In this document: positions 1-11,409 of the stretch, in pieces
How the letters are laid out: each line of letters starts with the position of its first letter
Position numbering within the stretch: position 1 is the first letter of the stretch
Assembly: GCA_030704615.1 (NCBI GenBank)
Contig: CM060734.1
Location: forward strand, 44,902,042 to 44,966,041
Length of the DNA stretch: 64,000 bases
Direction: 5' to 3'
Source of the DNA: Takakia lepidozioides
Lineage: Eukaryota > Streptophyta > Takakiopsida > Takakiales > Takakiaceae
Made by a program: the position numbers and the translations under genes
Notes under the pieces: generated by a model
Seen by the model: the letters and a program-made list of their open reading frames with translations, nothing else
What the model was told of the DNA's origin: nothing
Database searches by the model: none

Positions 1-1090
1 GAAGGGTTGCACTCACAATTTGTGTGAGAGACCTAACTCATGTCAGTACAGTTATTCCCTCCACTGCTTCCCCCTGCTACTAATAAACCACGGCTACACC
101 TGATCGACAAGCTTACCAACCAGTTACCATAAAACAAACGTCCATAAAAGAGCAAGTGGGTGGACTTAAGAAAAGTGGTGCCAACATAGTCAACATGAGT
201 GAATGCCTTGACTCAGCAAGTCTTCAAAGTCAAGAGATCAGATGCACCCAACATACATACATAGTTGACACAAGAGAGATCACAAGTACACGCACAGTGT
301 GTCAACTTGGTCGTTGGGAATTCAAACCCGCTGCCCTGCCCCTTGTGTGGATTGTTCATGGCGGTGACTGTTTCATGGCCCATGAATGAAAGGGGGTCCA
401 TATTTCCCCCTCCTCAGGGGCCTGAATTGTGGGCTGTCACTCCCAGGTTTCCTCTAAAGAAAGGATTTCATTCAAGATGAAACAGTGGTCACAGGGATGT
501 AATTTCACTATATCCATTGTTAGGATCGGGCCAAGTTCCATTTATGTATTCCGGACGCACTTTATCCGCCAGACATCCCTGAACTGAGGTGTCTGAGGGG
601 GGGAGGCGAGGGGACTCTTTGGATGCCAACTAATGGAAATCCAGAAAGGAAGACCTGTCCAACGAATTGAGCACACAGGCCTCCCCAAGGGACCCAATGG
701 ACAATTGAAGGAATGTGTTGAAGGATGGAACACAACTCCCAACTGTCTAAATGACCAATTAGCATTTGAAGTAAAGAACTCCCATTATAACAATTGGGGG
801 CAGTTTAACATATAAAGGGGTACAGTGAATGCTATATATAGGGTTTTCCTGACATGTAGCCCAATCAATATATGAAGCAAGATGTTTGGTTTGTTTTGTT
901 TTGTTTTGTTTGTTTTGTAGATTTGAGATGTCCCAAACTGCAGGCCCCACCCAGAGTGCTTGGTCCCGTGAAAGCCCTCGACGAGGAGGGGTGCACGGGC
1001 TTGGTCTTACGATTTTTGGACCTGAGATGTGGGAGATGTGGAATTTCAAGTACTTTGGGTCGTTGGAAATTCACGAAAAAATACAAAGTG
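1..1090. other. Intergenic, no gene recognised
   Basis: I see no coding region here. Short open frames on both strands lack family motifs. A TG-rich low-complexity run (repeated TTTTG) lies at about 890-920. A minus-strand motif resembling a tRNA B box lies near 320 and could mark a decayed SINE. Confidence 0.5.
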
Positions 1091-1094
1091 GGCA

Positions 1095-1190
1095 TTCCTG
1101 GGACAATGGTTGGAGCCTTGACAAGAGAGATATTAAGGGAAAGGTCTCCGGTTCAAATCTGGTCGTAGGCTATGAAGAAAAAAAATGCAT
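1095..1190 (+). repeat. Candidate tRNA-derived SINE fragment
   Basis: An A-box-like segment (about 1100-1114) is followed by a B-box-like segment GGTTCAAATCTGG (1150-1162) and a short A-rich stretch at about 1176-1187. This order and spacing match the RNA polymerase III promoter of tRNA-derived SINEs. The boundaries are not defined, no target-site duplication was identified, and no cloverleaf can be folded, so it is not a functional tRNA gene. Confidence 0.35.
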
Positions 1191-1309
1191 TTAGACTTAG
1201 ATGATGGATGGGCCAATGGCACAGGCTACCCTAGAGACGGGAGACATATCAATAATGACTGGATATTACTACTCAATAAATTCATGAAAAATAAAATGGG
1301 GCTTTGACA

Positions 1310-2890
1310 TGGGAGACGTACTTGGATACATAGGAGATTGCACATTGGGCTTAGATGGGCCTCGACATAGGAGACGCGGATACATAGGATATCGCACTTG
1401 GGAGTGGACACTTGGGCCTATGAATTCCAAAAAGGCCTTGATGTGAAATGCATCGCAATTCACTTGATCACCCCCCTACAATTGTATTGCAAGGGCAATT
1501 CAATTGAACTGCTAAAAACTAGCTTGAAAATAACCCTAATTTGCAATTCAATTGAATTGTAGCACACGATTCAATTGAATTGGGAATTGGCAATTCAATT
1601 GAATTGTTGACTACAATTCAATTGAATTGTAATCTATAATTTTTAACTTATTTCTGTATATAATACATTATATATATATATATATATGTATATATTCAAA
1701 TTATATTTATACACATATGAGAGTATAAGCTAAAAATACATGTTGCCCATCTATTCTTGCTGCCCCTCTTTCTTGTGCCCTTGAGGAAATTGTGGAGTTG
1801 TGAAGCCAGCGAGAAAGGGAGAGCCAGAGAGGGAGAGAGATCAGCAGCTTCCTGTGATCAGTAGCTTCCTGTGATTCACTGGCAAAAGAAACATGGCTGG
1901 CTCTGAAAGAAACAGACAAAATCAAACCTGACAATTGATGAAAGGCTTCCCCTCCATCATCATGTAGTCCTCTAACACTAGTATCTGGCCCAGGACAAAG
2001 AAAACAAATGATATGTTCATCTTGAGAATTATCAAAAATAATATTGTTTGGATACCCTTACAAAGGTATCATGTTGAAGTTGGGATGTGTGTTCCATATA
2101 AGTTTAATATATCAAACTCTTACACATTGATACTCTTACATTGGTATCATGTTTGGTATATGTACATAGCCATATATTGGCACCAACATCCACAAAGAGG
2201 GACAATCCCGCTTTTACAAGCGCTTCGTGACTTCCTCTCTCTCTCTCCCTCTCTCGCTCTCCCTTAGGCTTATCTCGGGCTGAAGCCTTATCACGGGCAA
2301 AGGATTGACAGACGGACAGCAAGAATAGACGGGCAACATGTATTTTTAGCTTATACTTTGGTATGCGTATATGTATAATTTAAATATGTACATATATATA
2401 CAATATGTACATAAATAAGTTAAAAATTATTCAATTCAATTGTAGTCAGCAATTCAATTCAATTGCCAACTAGCAATTCAATTGATTTGCAAATTCATAA
2501 TTCAATTGAATTGCAGTCAACAATTCAATTCAATTGTCAATTCGCAATTCAATTGAATCGTGTGCTGACAATTCAATTCAATTGCAAATTAGGGTTGTTT
2601 TCAAGCTAGTTTTATCAGTTCAATTGAATTGTGCACTTTTAGGGGTGATCAAGTGAATTGCAATGCATTTCACATCAAGGCCTTTTTGGAATTCCCTAGG
2701 GCCTCTACATGGGGGATGCACTTGGATACATAGAAGATTGCACTTGGATTTAGATGGGCCTCGACATAGGAGACGCACAGGGATCTTAGATTTCACACAT
2801 GGACCAACGGCAGAGGCTACCCTAGAGATCGCACTTGGGCTTGGACATGGGAGAAGTACTTGGATACATAGGAGATTGCTTTTGGGCCAA
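1310..2890 (+). repeat. Direct repeats flanking the foldback element
   Basis: A unit containing 'cttggatacataggagattg' followed by 'gatgggcctcgacatagga' occurs at about 1320-1375 and again at about 2722-2780, with a partial third copy at about 2859-2880. All are in the same orientation, outside the inverted arms of the foldback element. They probably belong to an older tandem repeat into which the foldback element inserted. Confidence 0.5.
1421..2697. mobile_element. Foldback-type DNA element with long inverted arms
   Basis: The sequence starting at 1421 (gaattccaaaaaggcc) is the inverse of the sequence ending at about 2697. The two arms stay complementary for roughly 300 bases. Each arm contains an array of the palindrome CAATTCAATTGAATTG separated by 5-12 bases, then an AT-rich stretch ending in (TA)n. 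The inner loop (about 1760-2320) has GA-rich and complementary TC-rich tracts. No transposase frame is visible, so it is a non-autonomous foldback or large MITE element. No target-site duplication was identified. Confidence 0.6.
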
Positions 2891-2899
2891 GGGCACATG

Positions 2900-3540
2900 C
2901 TGTGTTGGGTGATTATTAAGTTTTCAGGGTATGAAAACCAGGTTATCAACCCGGTTATCAATACATTGATACCGAAACCGACAATTTTTTTTAAAATGTG
3001 ATATTGATAATCAATGGTTATGTGGTTTTTGATAACCAAGCTATATTGATAACAATGTCCCTAGGTTATAAGCTAATAAATAACCACAAAGAACCGGATA
3101 AGGGAAATGAAAATGCCAGTTATGTGTGCATACAAGTGTTCGTCTGGTATGGGTAGCTGACCCAAGTATCAACCTTGGTATGAGGGACCATACCATCCTA
3201 GTCCTAAATTCTACATACCCAAGGCGATTCCATTGTTTGGCTTAGGATAGGGTTTCTCCTTTTTCAATGGTATCAATTCTTGCTGAGGGGAAGTAGGAAA
3301 GGGTGTTATGGCAGCCTACAAAACAATACAAAACAAATGCTACCATAGAACAAAAACTGTAAATTTTATGGCAAATATAGAAGACTTACACCATGTCAAA
3401 GTCCTCACCAAGGATGGGGGATCCATGTATCATAAGGATCAAGATTTGCCTGTCCACTAACCAGCAAAGGAATTATTTTTTAGGGCTGCTCTTATAACAC
3501 CCTTCAAAGATGTCGCTTGGTAATAATATGCTACTGGTGT
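2900..3540. other. AT-rich intergenic DNA
   Basis: No gene is recognised. Between about 2935 and 3060, short inverted motifs (ggttatcaa and ttgataacc) recur, which suggests a decayed small foldback element. Confidence 0.35.
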
Positions 3541-3541
3541 T

Positions 3542-4411
3542 TTATTTTATTCCATAATGTGCTATGCCACCTTTTATTTTCAAACAAAAGTAGTTACTGC
3601 TTGGTGCAGTTGAAGAGCTTCCACAGAAAGATTGTAGTCCAGATTGAGAGCCTTCCAACACCACATCTCTGAGCTTCATTGGCCAAAATGGGACAAAGTT
3701 ATGGCTGCTGAAAGTCCGAAATTCATGAAACGGCATCCACATATAGCCTGGGATTTTGTGCCTGCTGCCCGAATGTGGTAGCTTGCCTAATTTACTGGTG
3801 GCCAAGTACACTTGCTTGGCACCTTGGGCCAATATGTTGGGTAGGCGAGGGGTGAGGTGATCCGCCCTTCGTTCATAGGGTTATTGGTGGATGAGCCCCA
3901 AGAAACAGAGCTGTGAAATTGAAGGTTAAGAAGGGGCAGCCCCAAACTCTAGTGTTTCTCTTGCATGGATTTCATGCAAATTTTTCACTAAAGCTAATTG
4001 AATAGGAAGTCTTTCACCAAGAAACAAATTTTTCATTGATTCAATATGAAAAGGGTGACTACATGCCCAAAATATCTTAGGACCACTTTCCATGTGAACC
4101 CTTTCCCATTCGTTGACATCGAATAAGATGGGATTGACCAAAGGTTCTATCCATTGACTCTTTGGATTATCCTTCCATGTGCAAACCAATATCTAAACCC
4201 GTTTTACTATGTGCAATGTGGAAGATTAGTGCGAGAATGTGATGTGGAGTTTGAATAAGGAATCGGTGACCTCTTTAGCAAGTGAATCAATTTTTGACCT
4301 GCTAGGGCAAGTCATAATATGAGAACTGGGACCTGCCAACCAACCCTTACATTGAGGTGAGGGTTGCGCAACATGGGACCCAATTACCGTTGCACGGGTG
4401 TGCATGCACAT
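3542..4411 (-). pseudogene. Degenerate coding remnant, function unknown
   Basis: Two minus-strand open frames (3832-3542 and 4189-3926) have protein-like composition and similar style, such as tryptophan-rich segments WMPFHEFRTF and VNEWERVHME. They are separated by stops. I do not recognise a family. The region lies among repeats, so a decayed transposon gene is the most economical explanation. It could also be chance. Confidence 0.2.
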
Positions 4412-4499
4412 GAAAGTGCCTCTTCAGACCCATGCTCCCATGCTCTGTGACATCAGCAGCACGGGAAAGGGGTCTACATGCTTAGTGGCCCTTACTACT

Positions 4500-4620
4500 A
4501 AGACTTGTAGCCCAGTGGTAATGGGTACATAGAGTGGTTGTGGCTTCAATCCACCGATTGGTGAGATCACAAAGATGTCCACCTTCTGTAACCCTTCGAG
4601 GTGAAGAGACTCCATAATTT
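4500..4620 (+). repeat. tRNA-derived SINE candidate
   Basis: The segment at 4508-4519 (tagcccagtggt) fits the polymerase III A-box consensus TRGCNNAGYNGG. The segment at 4542-4552 (ggcttcaatcc) is close to the B-box consensus. Their separation is typical of tRNA heads in SINEs. No acceptor-stem pairing is apparent, so this is not called a tRNA gene. The 3-prime end of the element is not defined. Confidence 0.45.
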
Positions 4621-5374
4621 ATGCTTTCTTCGGGAAGCATCAAATATATATACCCAGGTCTGTTGTAGATGAGTCACTACAAAGGAGGCGGTACCCCAAG
4701 AGTTTGCGCAAAATTTCAGAATTTATAGGGATGGGTGGAGAACATGATGAGGTAGGTTATATGTGCATTTCGATAGGGTTACTTGTGAAAATTTTATGTT
4801 GAATTCCAAGTTATAGCTCACAAAACATTCATCTTGAAATCCATACAGTGAAACTCTATTCAAAATTTTATGTTGTATAGATCGCAGATGTAGTTAGCAA
4901 CTTGACTCACATAATGGGTGATATCCAACATAAACTATAGCTTTGAACGGTTCATGATCAACCATTTATAAAGTAGCTCGTGGGAAAAAATGGGCTCGTA
5001 ACCTCCACCTTAGCTAGTTCTAGTTTTATGGTTTTTGTTGTTTGTTATCATAATCCTTTTTTTTTGCTCCTCCCTAAGGAGAGACACGGCATCGATTATT
5101 TTCTCCTCGTGTACCTTCGCCAGTTAAATTTACCTATCTATCAAGATCATCCCTTCCCCAATAAATAGACACTTTTCAGTAGACTCTACATTCTCCTCTG
5201 CATGTTGTTACCCATTCATTCCTAACTTGGTGAGTGCTATATCTGCATGCAGTGGGGGAGGTTCTGTATCACTTGGTGAGCTGCTCTATCTGCATCCAGT
5301 TTTGGGAGGTTTTTTCTTCTTACTTTTCTCCACATCAGTTTGGGGTTGCTACTCCGGGAGGTTGTGAAGCGGTG
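4621..5374. other. Intergenic, nothing recognised
   Basis: No coding frame, repeat or RNA gene could be supported in this stretch. Confidence 0.4.
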
Positions 5375-6342
5375 TGTCAAGTTATTTTACCACTAGTGTG
5401 AAACTAGCTAGGAAATAGCTAGCTTTTACATATTGACATTTGGGATTGGCCCAAGTGTCAATCTAGGGGTCAAGGCAGATTTAGGCCCTGGAGCGGTTAT
5501 CTTCACAGCAAGCGCGGGAGGCTCATTTTTCTCGAGTTGAGCCTCACCGCGCCTAGCTATGGCGCCGTAGTGTGGATTCCCCATGGCGTGGGGTGCACTT
5601 GGCTTAACTTGTATTTGAGTGATGAGTTTATATATGCATGAGTTTATGCTTCAGCTTTGTGAGCTCTGTCGTATGCATACATATCGCTACACAACTACAT
5701 CGCTGTCCAAAACCACACAACACATGTGCACACCACACACTAGTATACCACTAGTCCACCACTAGGCTACAACTAGTCAGTCACTAGGCTGCCACTATGC
5801 TGCCCACTATGGCAGTCACTAGTCCACACAATAGATAAAGAAGAAGAATACAAGCACGAGCTCACAAATCTGAAGCATAAACTCATGCATATATAACCTC
5901 ATCACTCAAATACAAGTCAAGCCAAGTGCACCCCACGCCATGGGGAATCCAAACTACGGCGCCATAGCTAGGCGCGGTGAGGCTCAACTCGAGAAAGATG
6001 AGCATCCCGCGCTTGCCGTGAAGATAACCACTCCAGGGCCTAAATCTGCCTTGACCCCTGGATTGACACTTGGGCCAATCCCAAATATCAATATGTAAAA
6101 GCTAGCTATTTCCTAGCTAGTTTCACACTAGTGGTAAGATAACTTGACAGCTGTCGTGCGCATACATATTGCTACACAACTACATCGCTGTCCAAAACCA
6201 CACAACACATATGCACACCACACACTAGTATACCACTAGTCCACCACTAGTCCAACCACTAGTCCAACCACTAGGCTACAACTAGTCAGTCACTAGGCTG
6301 CCACTATGCTGCCCACTATGGCAATCACTAGTCCACACAATC
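5375..6342. repeat. LTR-like repeat pair plus interleaved direct repeats
   Basis: Block A (5375 to about 5667) begins TGTCAAGTTATTTTACC. Block B (about 5838-6149) is its inverted copy, ending cttgaca. A third copy in the B orientation lies at 38,789-39,106. Blocks X1 (about 5668-5832) and X2 (about 6153-6342) are direct repeats rich in ccactagtcc motifs. The order is A, X1, inverted A, X2. The TG start and the match to the centre of the retrotransposon palindrome suggest that A and B are LTR-derived copies of the same family. Confidence 0.55.
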
Positions 6343-6583
6343 GCCCCCCTAGCTGGTGCTTAGGTCCCTCTAAGTCCAGGTAGCCACAAGATGTGATAGT
6401 GACCATAGCCTCACTAAGTCCTCCACCACTATCCCTACTACACTCAAACTCGATAGATCAAGAGGCCGGGTGCAAGAGTTGCCCCATCGTTAATCGCCAT
6501 CTTGCAACCTGTGAACTTGAGCTTGGGATCTCATGTATTGACTCCTATGAGCTTGGCCTCCCATGTCTTCACTAGAAGCATTC

Positions 6584-6724
6584 GTGTCATTTACCACTGG
6601 GGTAACGACTCATTTTGAGTCATAAAAGTCAAAAAACTGGGATCGACTGGAAGTTACAACAGACTAGTTACAACAGAAGTGGTAGTTGGGTTGGACATCC
6701 AATTATTGGAGTGGTAAATGACAC
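6584..6724. mobile_element. MITE-like element with 15-bp terminal inverted repeats
   Basis: GTGTCATTTACCACT at 6584-6598 is perfectly complementary to AGTGGTAAATGACAC at 6710-6724. The enclosed 141-bp element has no coding capacity. No convincing target-site duplication borders it, and the superfamily is not determined. Confidence 0.5.
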
Positions 6725-7215
6725 AGACGCACGAACAACTGCTCAGCGATTAATGCGATTAATGCTGAAGAACCACGTGGCGTAACCAGGCGGGCCGCCC
6801 GTGTGTCTGACCTTTTGGGCTGACTTTGACTTTTCCCTCCGGATGAGTGGACTGACGCACCCGGGGTGCGGTGACATATGGACGCGGACGTGGATGCGGA
6901 CGTGGATGCCGATGTGGCGGCGCCGCGACGAGCGGCAATGCTGCCGCGTGGCCACGAGCCCAAGACGCCACATTGCAGTCGGCCACATCACTTGGAGTGC
7001 TGCATGTGACGTCGCAACAGCCACTGGCGAAGTCAACTGCACAACTTCCGGCAGACGAATCCACGGGGACCACGTGGAGAGTGTGTGGGTCAACGCGTGG
7101 CGTCGTCCCCACGCAATGGCAGTGACGGGTACGTCTTCTAGTGGAAAGACGCAGAGTGCTTGTGCCATCTCGGGACTGCTTTGGCCAACTCCGCTGCCAC
7201 TGTGCTAGTTGGTTG
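6725..7215. other. GC-rich stretch with short tandem motif
   Basis: The motif ggacgtggatgc recurs about three times at 6890-6915. Overlapping open frames exist on both strands (the longest is about 140 codons), but they are arginine- and histidine-rich, with no recognisable domain. I treat them as composition artefacts. The segment ends at the candidate CACTA terminus. Confidence 0.35.
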
Positions 7216-7260
7216 CACTACAGTAGGAAAGCACGAAAAATGAGGACTTGTAGTGTTTTG
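7216..7260 (+). repeat. Candidate left terminus of a CACTA element
   Basis: The sequence starts CACTACAGTAGGAAAGCAC, preceded by TTG (7213-7215), a possible 3-bp target-site copy. CACTA/En-Spm elements begin with CACTA or CACTG and duplicate 3 bp. The motif lies just beyond the last recognisable exon of the leftward gene. The matching right terminus was not found in the window, so this assignment rests on one end. Confidence 0.45.
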
Positions 7261-8496
7261 TGTGAGTTTCCAACTGACCTGCATTCTAAGCTAAAAATAT
7301 GGTTCTGATGCATTCTACTGGTTTTAGTGGTTCACCCATATGCAGGGGGAATTGAGAAGCAATGATATTGGGCGAAACTGAGAACACAGACCACGATGCA
7401 TGCACAACATCACGCTAATGAACCAAATTAAAGAGGCAACAGGGAGACCAAAGACCATCACACATACACATAGAAGGTGGACGGACACGACGACAAGTCA
7501 GGAAATGTGATATTACATTCAAATTAGAGACCGTCACAGCACACCTGCATATGAGCAAGACTAAATGCCAACATACATGGTTGCCGGACATCACTTAAAC
7601 TGTCATGGCCCAAATGTTCAAAACTGGTAACGTGAGTATCATACACACTTCTATGAGTATCATTACACACCCAACAGGGACTACAAACATGAAATGTCAC
7701 TTGATACTTTCACTTTTCCTCATACTCTTCTCTGGCCACAGAGTCACCGTGCCTTTCACATGCGCTAGTGTGGTCTGGGGGGGGGCATCGTCCACATTTG
7801 GGCAAGGCAATATAACACTTGGAAGCATCTTTCACCTTGTACCACCCGGATCGAATGTCCTTGCAGTGGAACTTGTCAACCCCGGCTATTCCCACCACTT
7901 CCGCCTTGGCGGCGGCTGTCTTTGACCGCTTGTCATGGGGGTTCAGGAGAAACACAGGATCTGATATCTGCAGACACCAACATCAGGGTCCACTCAGCAA
8001 CAAACATAGCAATGACAAGGTGAAAGTCAAGCGCAGCTGGGCATGGAAACGATCTTGGTTGCCACAATACTGAATCAGCAGCCAATTCACGGTGTACCAA
8101 CGTACCTTGAAGCGAAGCTCGTCGCTGAGGGTGGCAACTGAGGAAAGCTGCCCACATGTCTTCAACTGCAGCAGCAAAAAGAGGTTTAGTCAGACGGATA
8201 AGAATAACATGAACTCTGGTGGTTGCAATGGTATAAACACACCTCCACGGAGCAAGCTAACAAACACCCTGCTCAGACCCTAGCACTACAACTTCCTGGC
8301 AAAAATAACCCTACTAAAAACCAGCCAGGCAAAGCAAGGAGCCATGAATGCATGCCTGGGGAACCACGTCCTGCTGCGATGATGGTGCCGGGAACAGCCC
8401 ACTCCTCTTGCTCACCTGCAATGAATACACATTGCAACGCTTCAGGAAGTGTATCCATAAAGGAAACCAACTAAGTAAGTTTGCGGAGAGGGGCTG

Positions 8497-9223
8497 TGTC
8501 GCGCACCTCACTTCGGTAAGCTCCCCCTCAAGTCATAGTTACTCGCTTTGATGCGCGCGCCTGACTCCCAACCTGGCCGCTGGGCCAACTTGGAGCTTCG
8601 GCTGCTCACCGGGGCATAACGGTCCCCCTTTGTTCTCCCAAAGAACCCTCCACCGATTTGGAACCAGCGGGAATTCCCTTTGGTAGTTGGCAGTCCGGAA
8701 CAGCTCCCCACTCTTTGGTCGCTTTCCGGCTCGCTCGCTTACTCACTAGTTTTTGGTCACCAACGGGCTTGCACCGTTCTCGGGGTTACTACTCCCTATA
8801 TATATTTTTGTAGCTGTCCGCGGGGGTTTCACAAGCAGCCATGCCATTTTATGGCGAACCACCACGAAAACCCTCGACTCCCGGTGATGAGTCGCGGTGA
8901 GTCTTGGCCCACTCACCACGACCCCTATGGACCGTGATGAGTCCCAAGACTCCCCACGACTCCCACCACAAGGTCTCCGCCCCCATGGTGAGTCCTATGC
9001 CACCCCCACTAAGTCCCGCTAAGCTACCACCACCCCTTGTGGAGCCACCCCCACCGCAACCCGGTGTGCGGGGCTCCACCTAGTGAGCGCCCCCGCCTCC
9101 TTGAGTGCCTTGGGCACTCAAGGGTGCTTCAGCCCCCCATACCTATCGCTGCCGCTGCCCCCACCACAGGGGCAGCCCCTCATGTGTCCCGACCCCCTGC
9201 CCTCAAGGCAAAGGGCCGCGACA
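8497..9223 (-). repeat. 3-prime LTR of the chromovirus (727 bp)
   Basis: The block runs TGTCGCGCACC to CCGCGACA. Its 8809-9223 part matches 14,556-14,965 with roughly a dozen visible differences. Read on the minus strand, a TATATATAG box lies at about 8796-8805, placing the transcription start in the part missing from the other LTR. It contains repeated gatgagtc and ggtgagtc motifs. Confidence 0.75.
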
Positions 9224-10128
9224 CACACCCCTACCAACACGGAGTTGATGTCCTCATCGACTTGTCCATTTTGTAGAAACGAACATCCAAGTTGTGGCGT
9301 CCCACATCAAGGAGTTTGTTTCCGTACCATGGCGTCCCATGGCAAAGAACCAAACCCCACACTTGACTCTACTCTCCACTAGCTAGTTCGGCCGACTTCC
9401 TCCAAGTCCCGGCCAGGGGTGGAGCATCTCAAGCTCCTCCCAGTGCACTCTTCTTGGCCTTCTTCAAGGTCAAGGAACGATCCTCCCCAAGGATCGAATC
9501 GCCTTACTGCAACAACATTGCTTGCGACCGCTCATGATGCCGCTTTTGGCATCACCTTGAGCAAGGGTTCACCTGGAACCCTCTTTGACTAGGAAGATAA
9601 CCTTGAACCAACCGTGCGCCCCAATCACTACAATTGGGTCCGCCTTGGAATGCTGGCCTGAGGTATGGGAACACGCCGAAGCCGCACTACGACTTCGTCC
9701 CGAGGCTACACGATTATAGTACGTGAACGGGAGTACTTAGCTTCCGCGTTAGCCCGCACTACAAGGCAACCCCCTCGGTAGCGCAGTTATAGTACGCGCA
9801 CGCGCCAGGTGCGCACTAGCACGTGAACTCCCAAAGAAGGCGCAAGTTTCCTTGCCCCTTGGATGGGGGTCACCCGATTTCGGCACTACGCAAATACACG
9901 ATTAACCCAATTTACCTCTCCCACTTTTATAAGCTAGCATGCATTCTACACACTAGCCAACCATACCATGCATCACCATTCCAAACAAAATAGGACGCAC
10001 AACATTTGGAAGCCATTTCATTTATAGCACGTTTTGTACAATACGAGTTTTTGCAATTGGATTCCTAAGCTGGCTAAGCCGGGCTAAGCATGCATTTCCT
10101 CCCCCACGCTCCAAGGTTGATGTCCCCA

Positions 10129-11406
10129 TCAACGCTTCTTCCGCTTTTGAGGTCGCCCTTGGAAAGCTGCAACCGGTTCAGATGCGTTACCCATTTCTGA
10201 GGCACGCACCCAAGATGCCTCCACATGATGATAGCCCTTCCATTTGACGAGATACTCCGTTTCTCGGTTCCTGAACCTCCTCGACTTAAGTATTGCCTCC
10301 ACCTCGTACTCAGGTTCATTTTCATGATCCAACAGCATAGGTGGCGGACGCAACACTTGATGCCGATTCGGACGTGCTTCATCTTTGAAGTAAGGCTTCA
10401 AAAGGGAGACATGGAATACTGGGTGCACCTTGCTGTTTGCCGGCAGCTCCAATTCATACACATCCTCATTCATTACCTTCCGAATGCGAAAGGGTCCCGC
10501 ATACGGAGGTATGAACTTCGGACTCACCTCCAGAGGTAGTTGGAAATTCTTGATCTTCAACCAGACCTCTGTGCCCGCCTCAAACTTCACTTCCCTCCGC
10601 TTCCGATTCGTCTGCCTTTCATACCGTTTCCTAGCTTTGGCAATGTTGTACTTTGCGAGCTTCAACAAACGCTCGCGTTCTTCCAGTACCGCCGCTACTG
10701 CCGGTTCCTCAACGTCCTGGGCGGCCCAACTTGTCGGCACCAGAGGTGCTTTTCCATAGACCAATACGAAAGGGGAAACTCCCATTGCGGAGTGTTCTGT
10801 GTTATTATAACAGAACTCCGCCGCGTCTAAGTGTTCCACCCAGTCTGTTTGGTCTGCCGACACGTAATTCCGCAAGATTTGCTTCACTACGGAATTCACT
10901 CTTTCTATTTGGCCGTCGGTCGTAGGTCGGAAGGCGGTGCTCATCTTCAGCCTCGTCCCCATCTTCTTCCAAAGTGCCCTCCAAAATTTACTCGTAAACT
11001 TTGGATCGCGGTCCGAGACAATATCCTTCGGGACTCCATGATGCTTTAAGACGTGGGCGAAGTAATGTCGCCCTGTCTCCTGCGCCGTTGCCGTCTCTTT
11101 GGTGGGGATGAAATGGCCCATTTTACTGAACCTATCCACCACCACCATGATTGCATCGAATCCTTTTGACAGCGGCATAGCAGTCATGAAATCCATCGAG
11201 ACGCTCTCCCAAGTCCCTTCTGGAATCGGCAAGGGCTGTAACATCCCCGCTTGCTTTTTGTACTCGCTCCGGTTTTGTTGGCATGTGGTGCATGTCTTGA
11301 CATACTCCTCTGCCTCCTCCCTCAGTTTGGGCCAGAAATACTCTTTCTTCAAGAGTGCCGCAGTGCGCTTGGCTCCGCCGTGGCCTGCAAGCGGGCTGTC
11401 ATGGCA
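10129..11406 (-). pseudogene. Chromovirus integrase with chromodomain
   Basis: The reading frame carries the end of the HHCC zinc finger (CTTCQQNR), then the DDE core with MDFMTAMP, VSDRDPKF and TDGQIERVN, then the C-terminal GPFRIRKV region. It ends in a chromodomain (YEVEAILKSRR to YLVKWKGYHHVEASW). Integrase inserts the cDNA, and the chromodomain of chromoviruses steers insertion through histone marks. The frame continues from the upstream pol frame but is cut off by a TAA at 11,407-11,409, between RNase H and the zinc finger. The open frame itself is about 420 codons without further stops. The first methionine at 11,352 is not a natural start. Confidence 0.85.
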
Positions 11407-11409
11407 TTA

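Noticed and set aside
6743-7208. Open frames of up to about 141 codons on both strands
   Set aside because: They overlap in several frames, are arginine/histidine/alanine-rich, and contain a short tandem motif; no domain or splice support.
8809-9223. Possible hammerhead ribozyme in the LTR (tgatgagtc motifs)
   Set aside because: The motif lacks the preceding C of the CUGANGA core and no matching GAAA strand with closing helices was found.
9905-10110. Alternative 3-prime LTR of the chromovirus starting at the purine tract near 10,100, with TATAAAAG near 9,930
   Set aside because: The terminal repeats 8497/14,965 with GGCTG duplication explain the ends better; no second copy of this segment exists at the other side.
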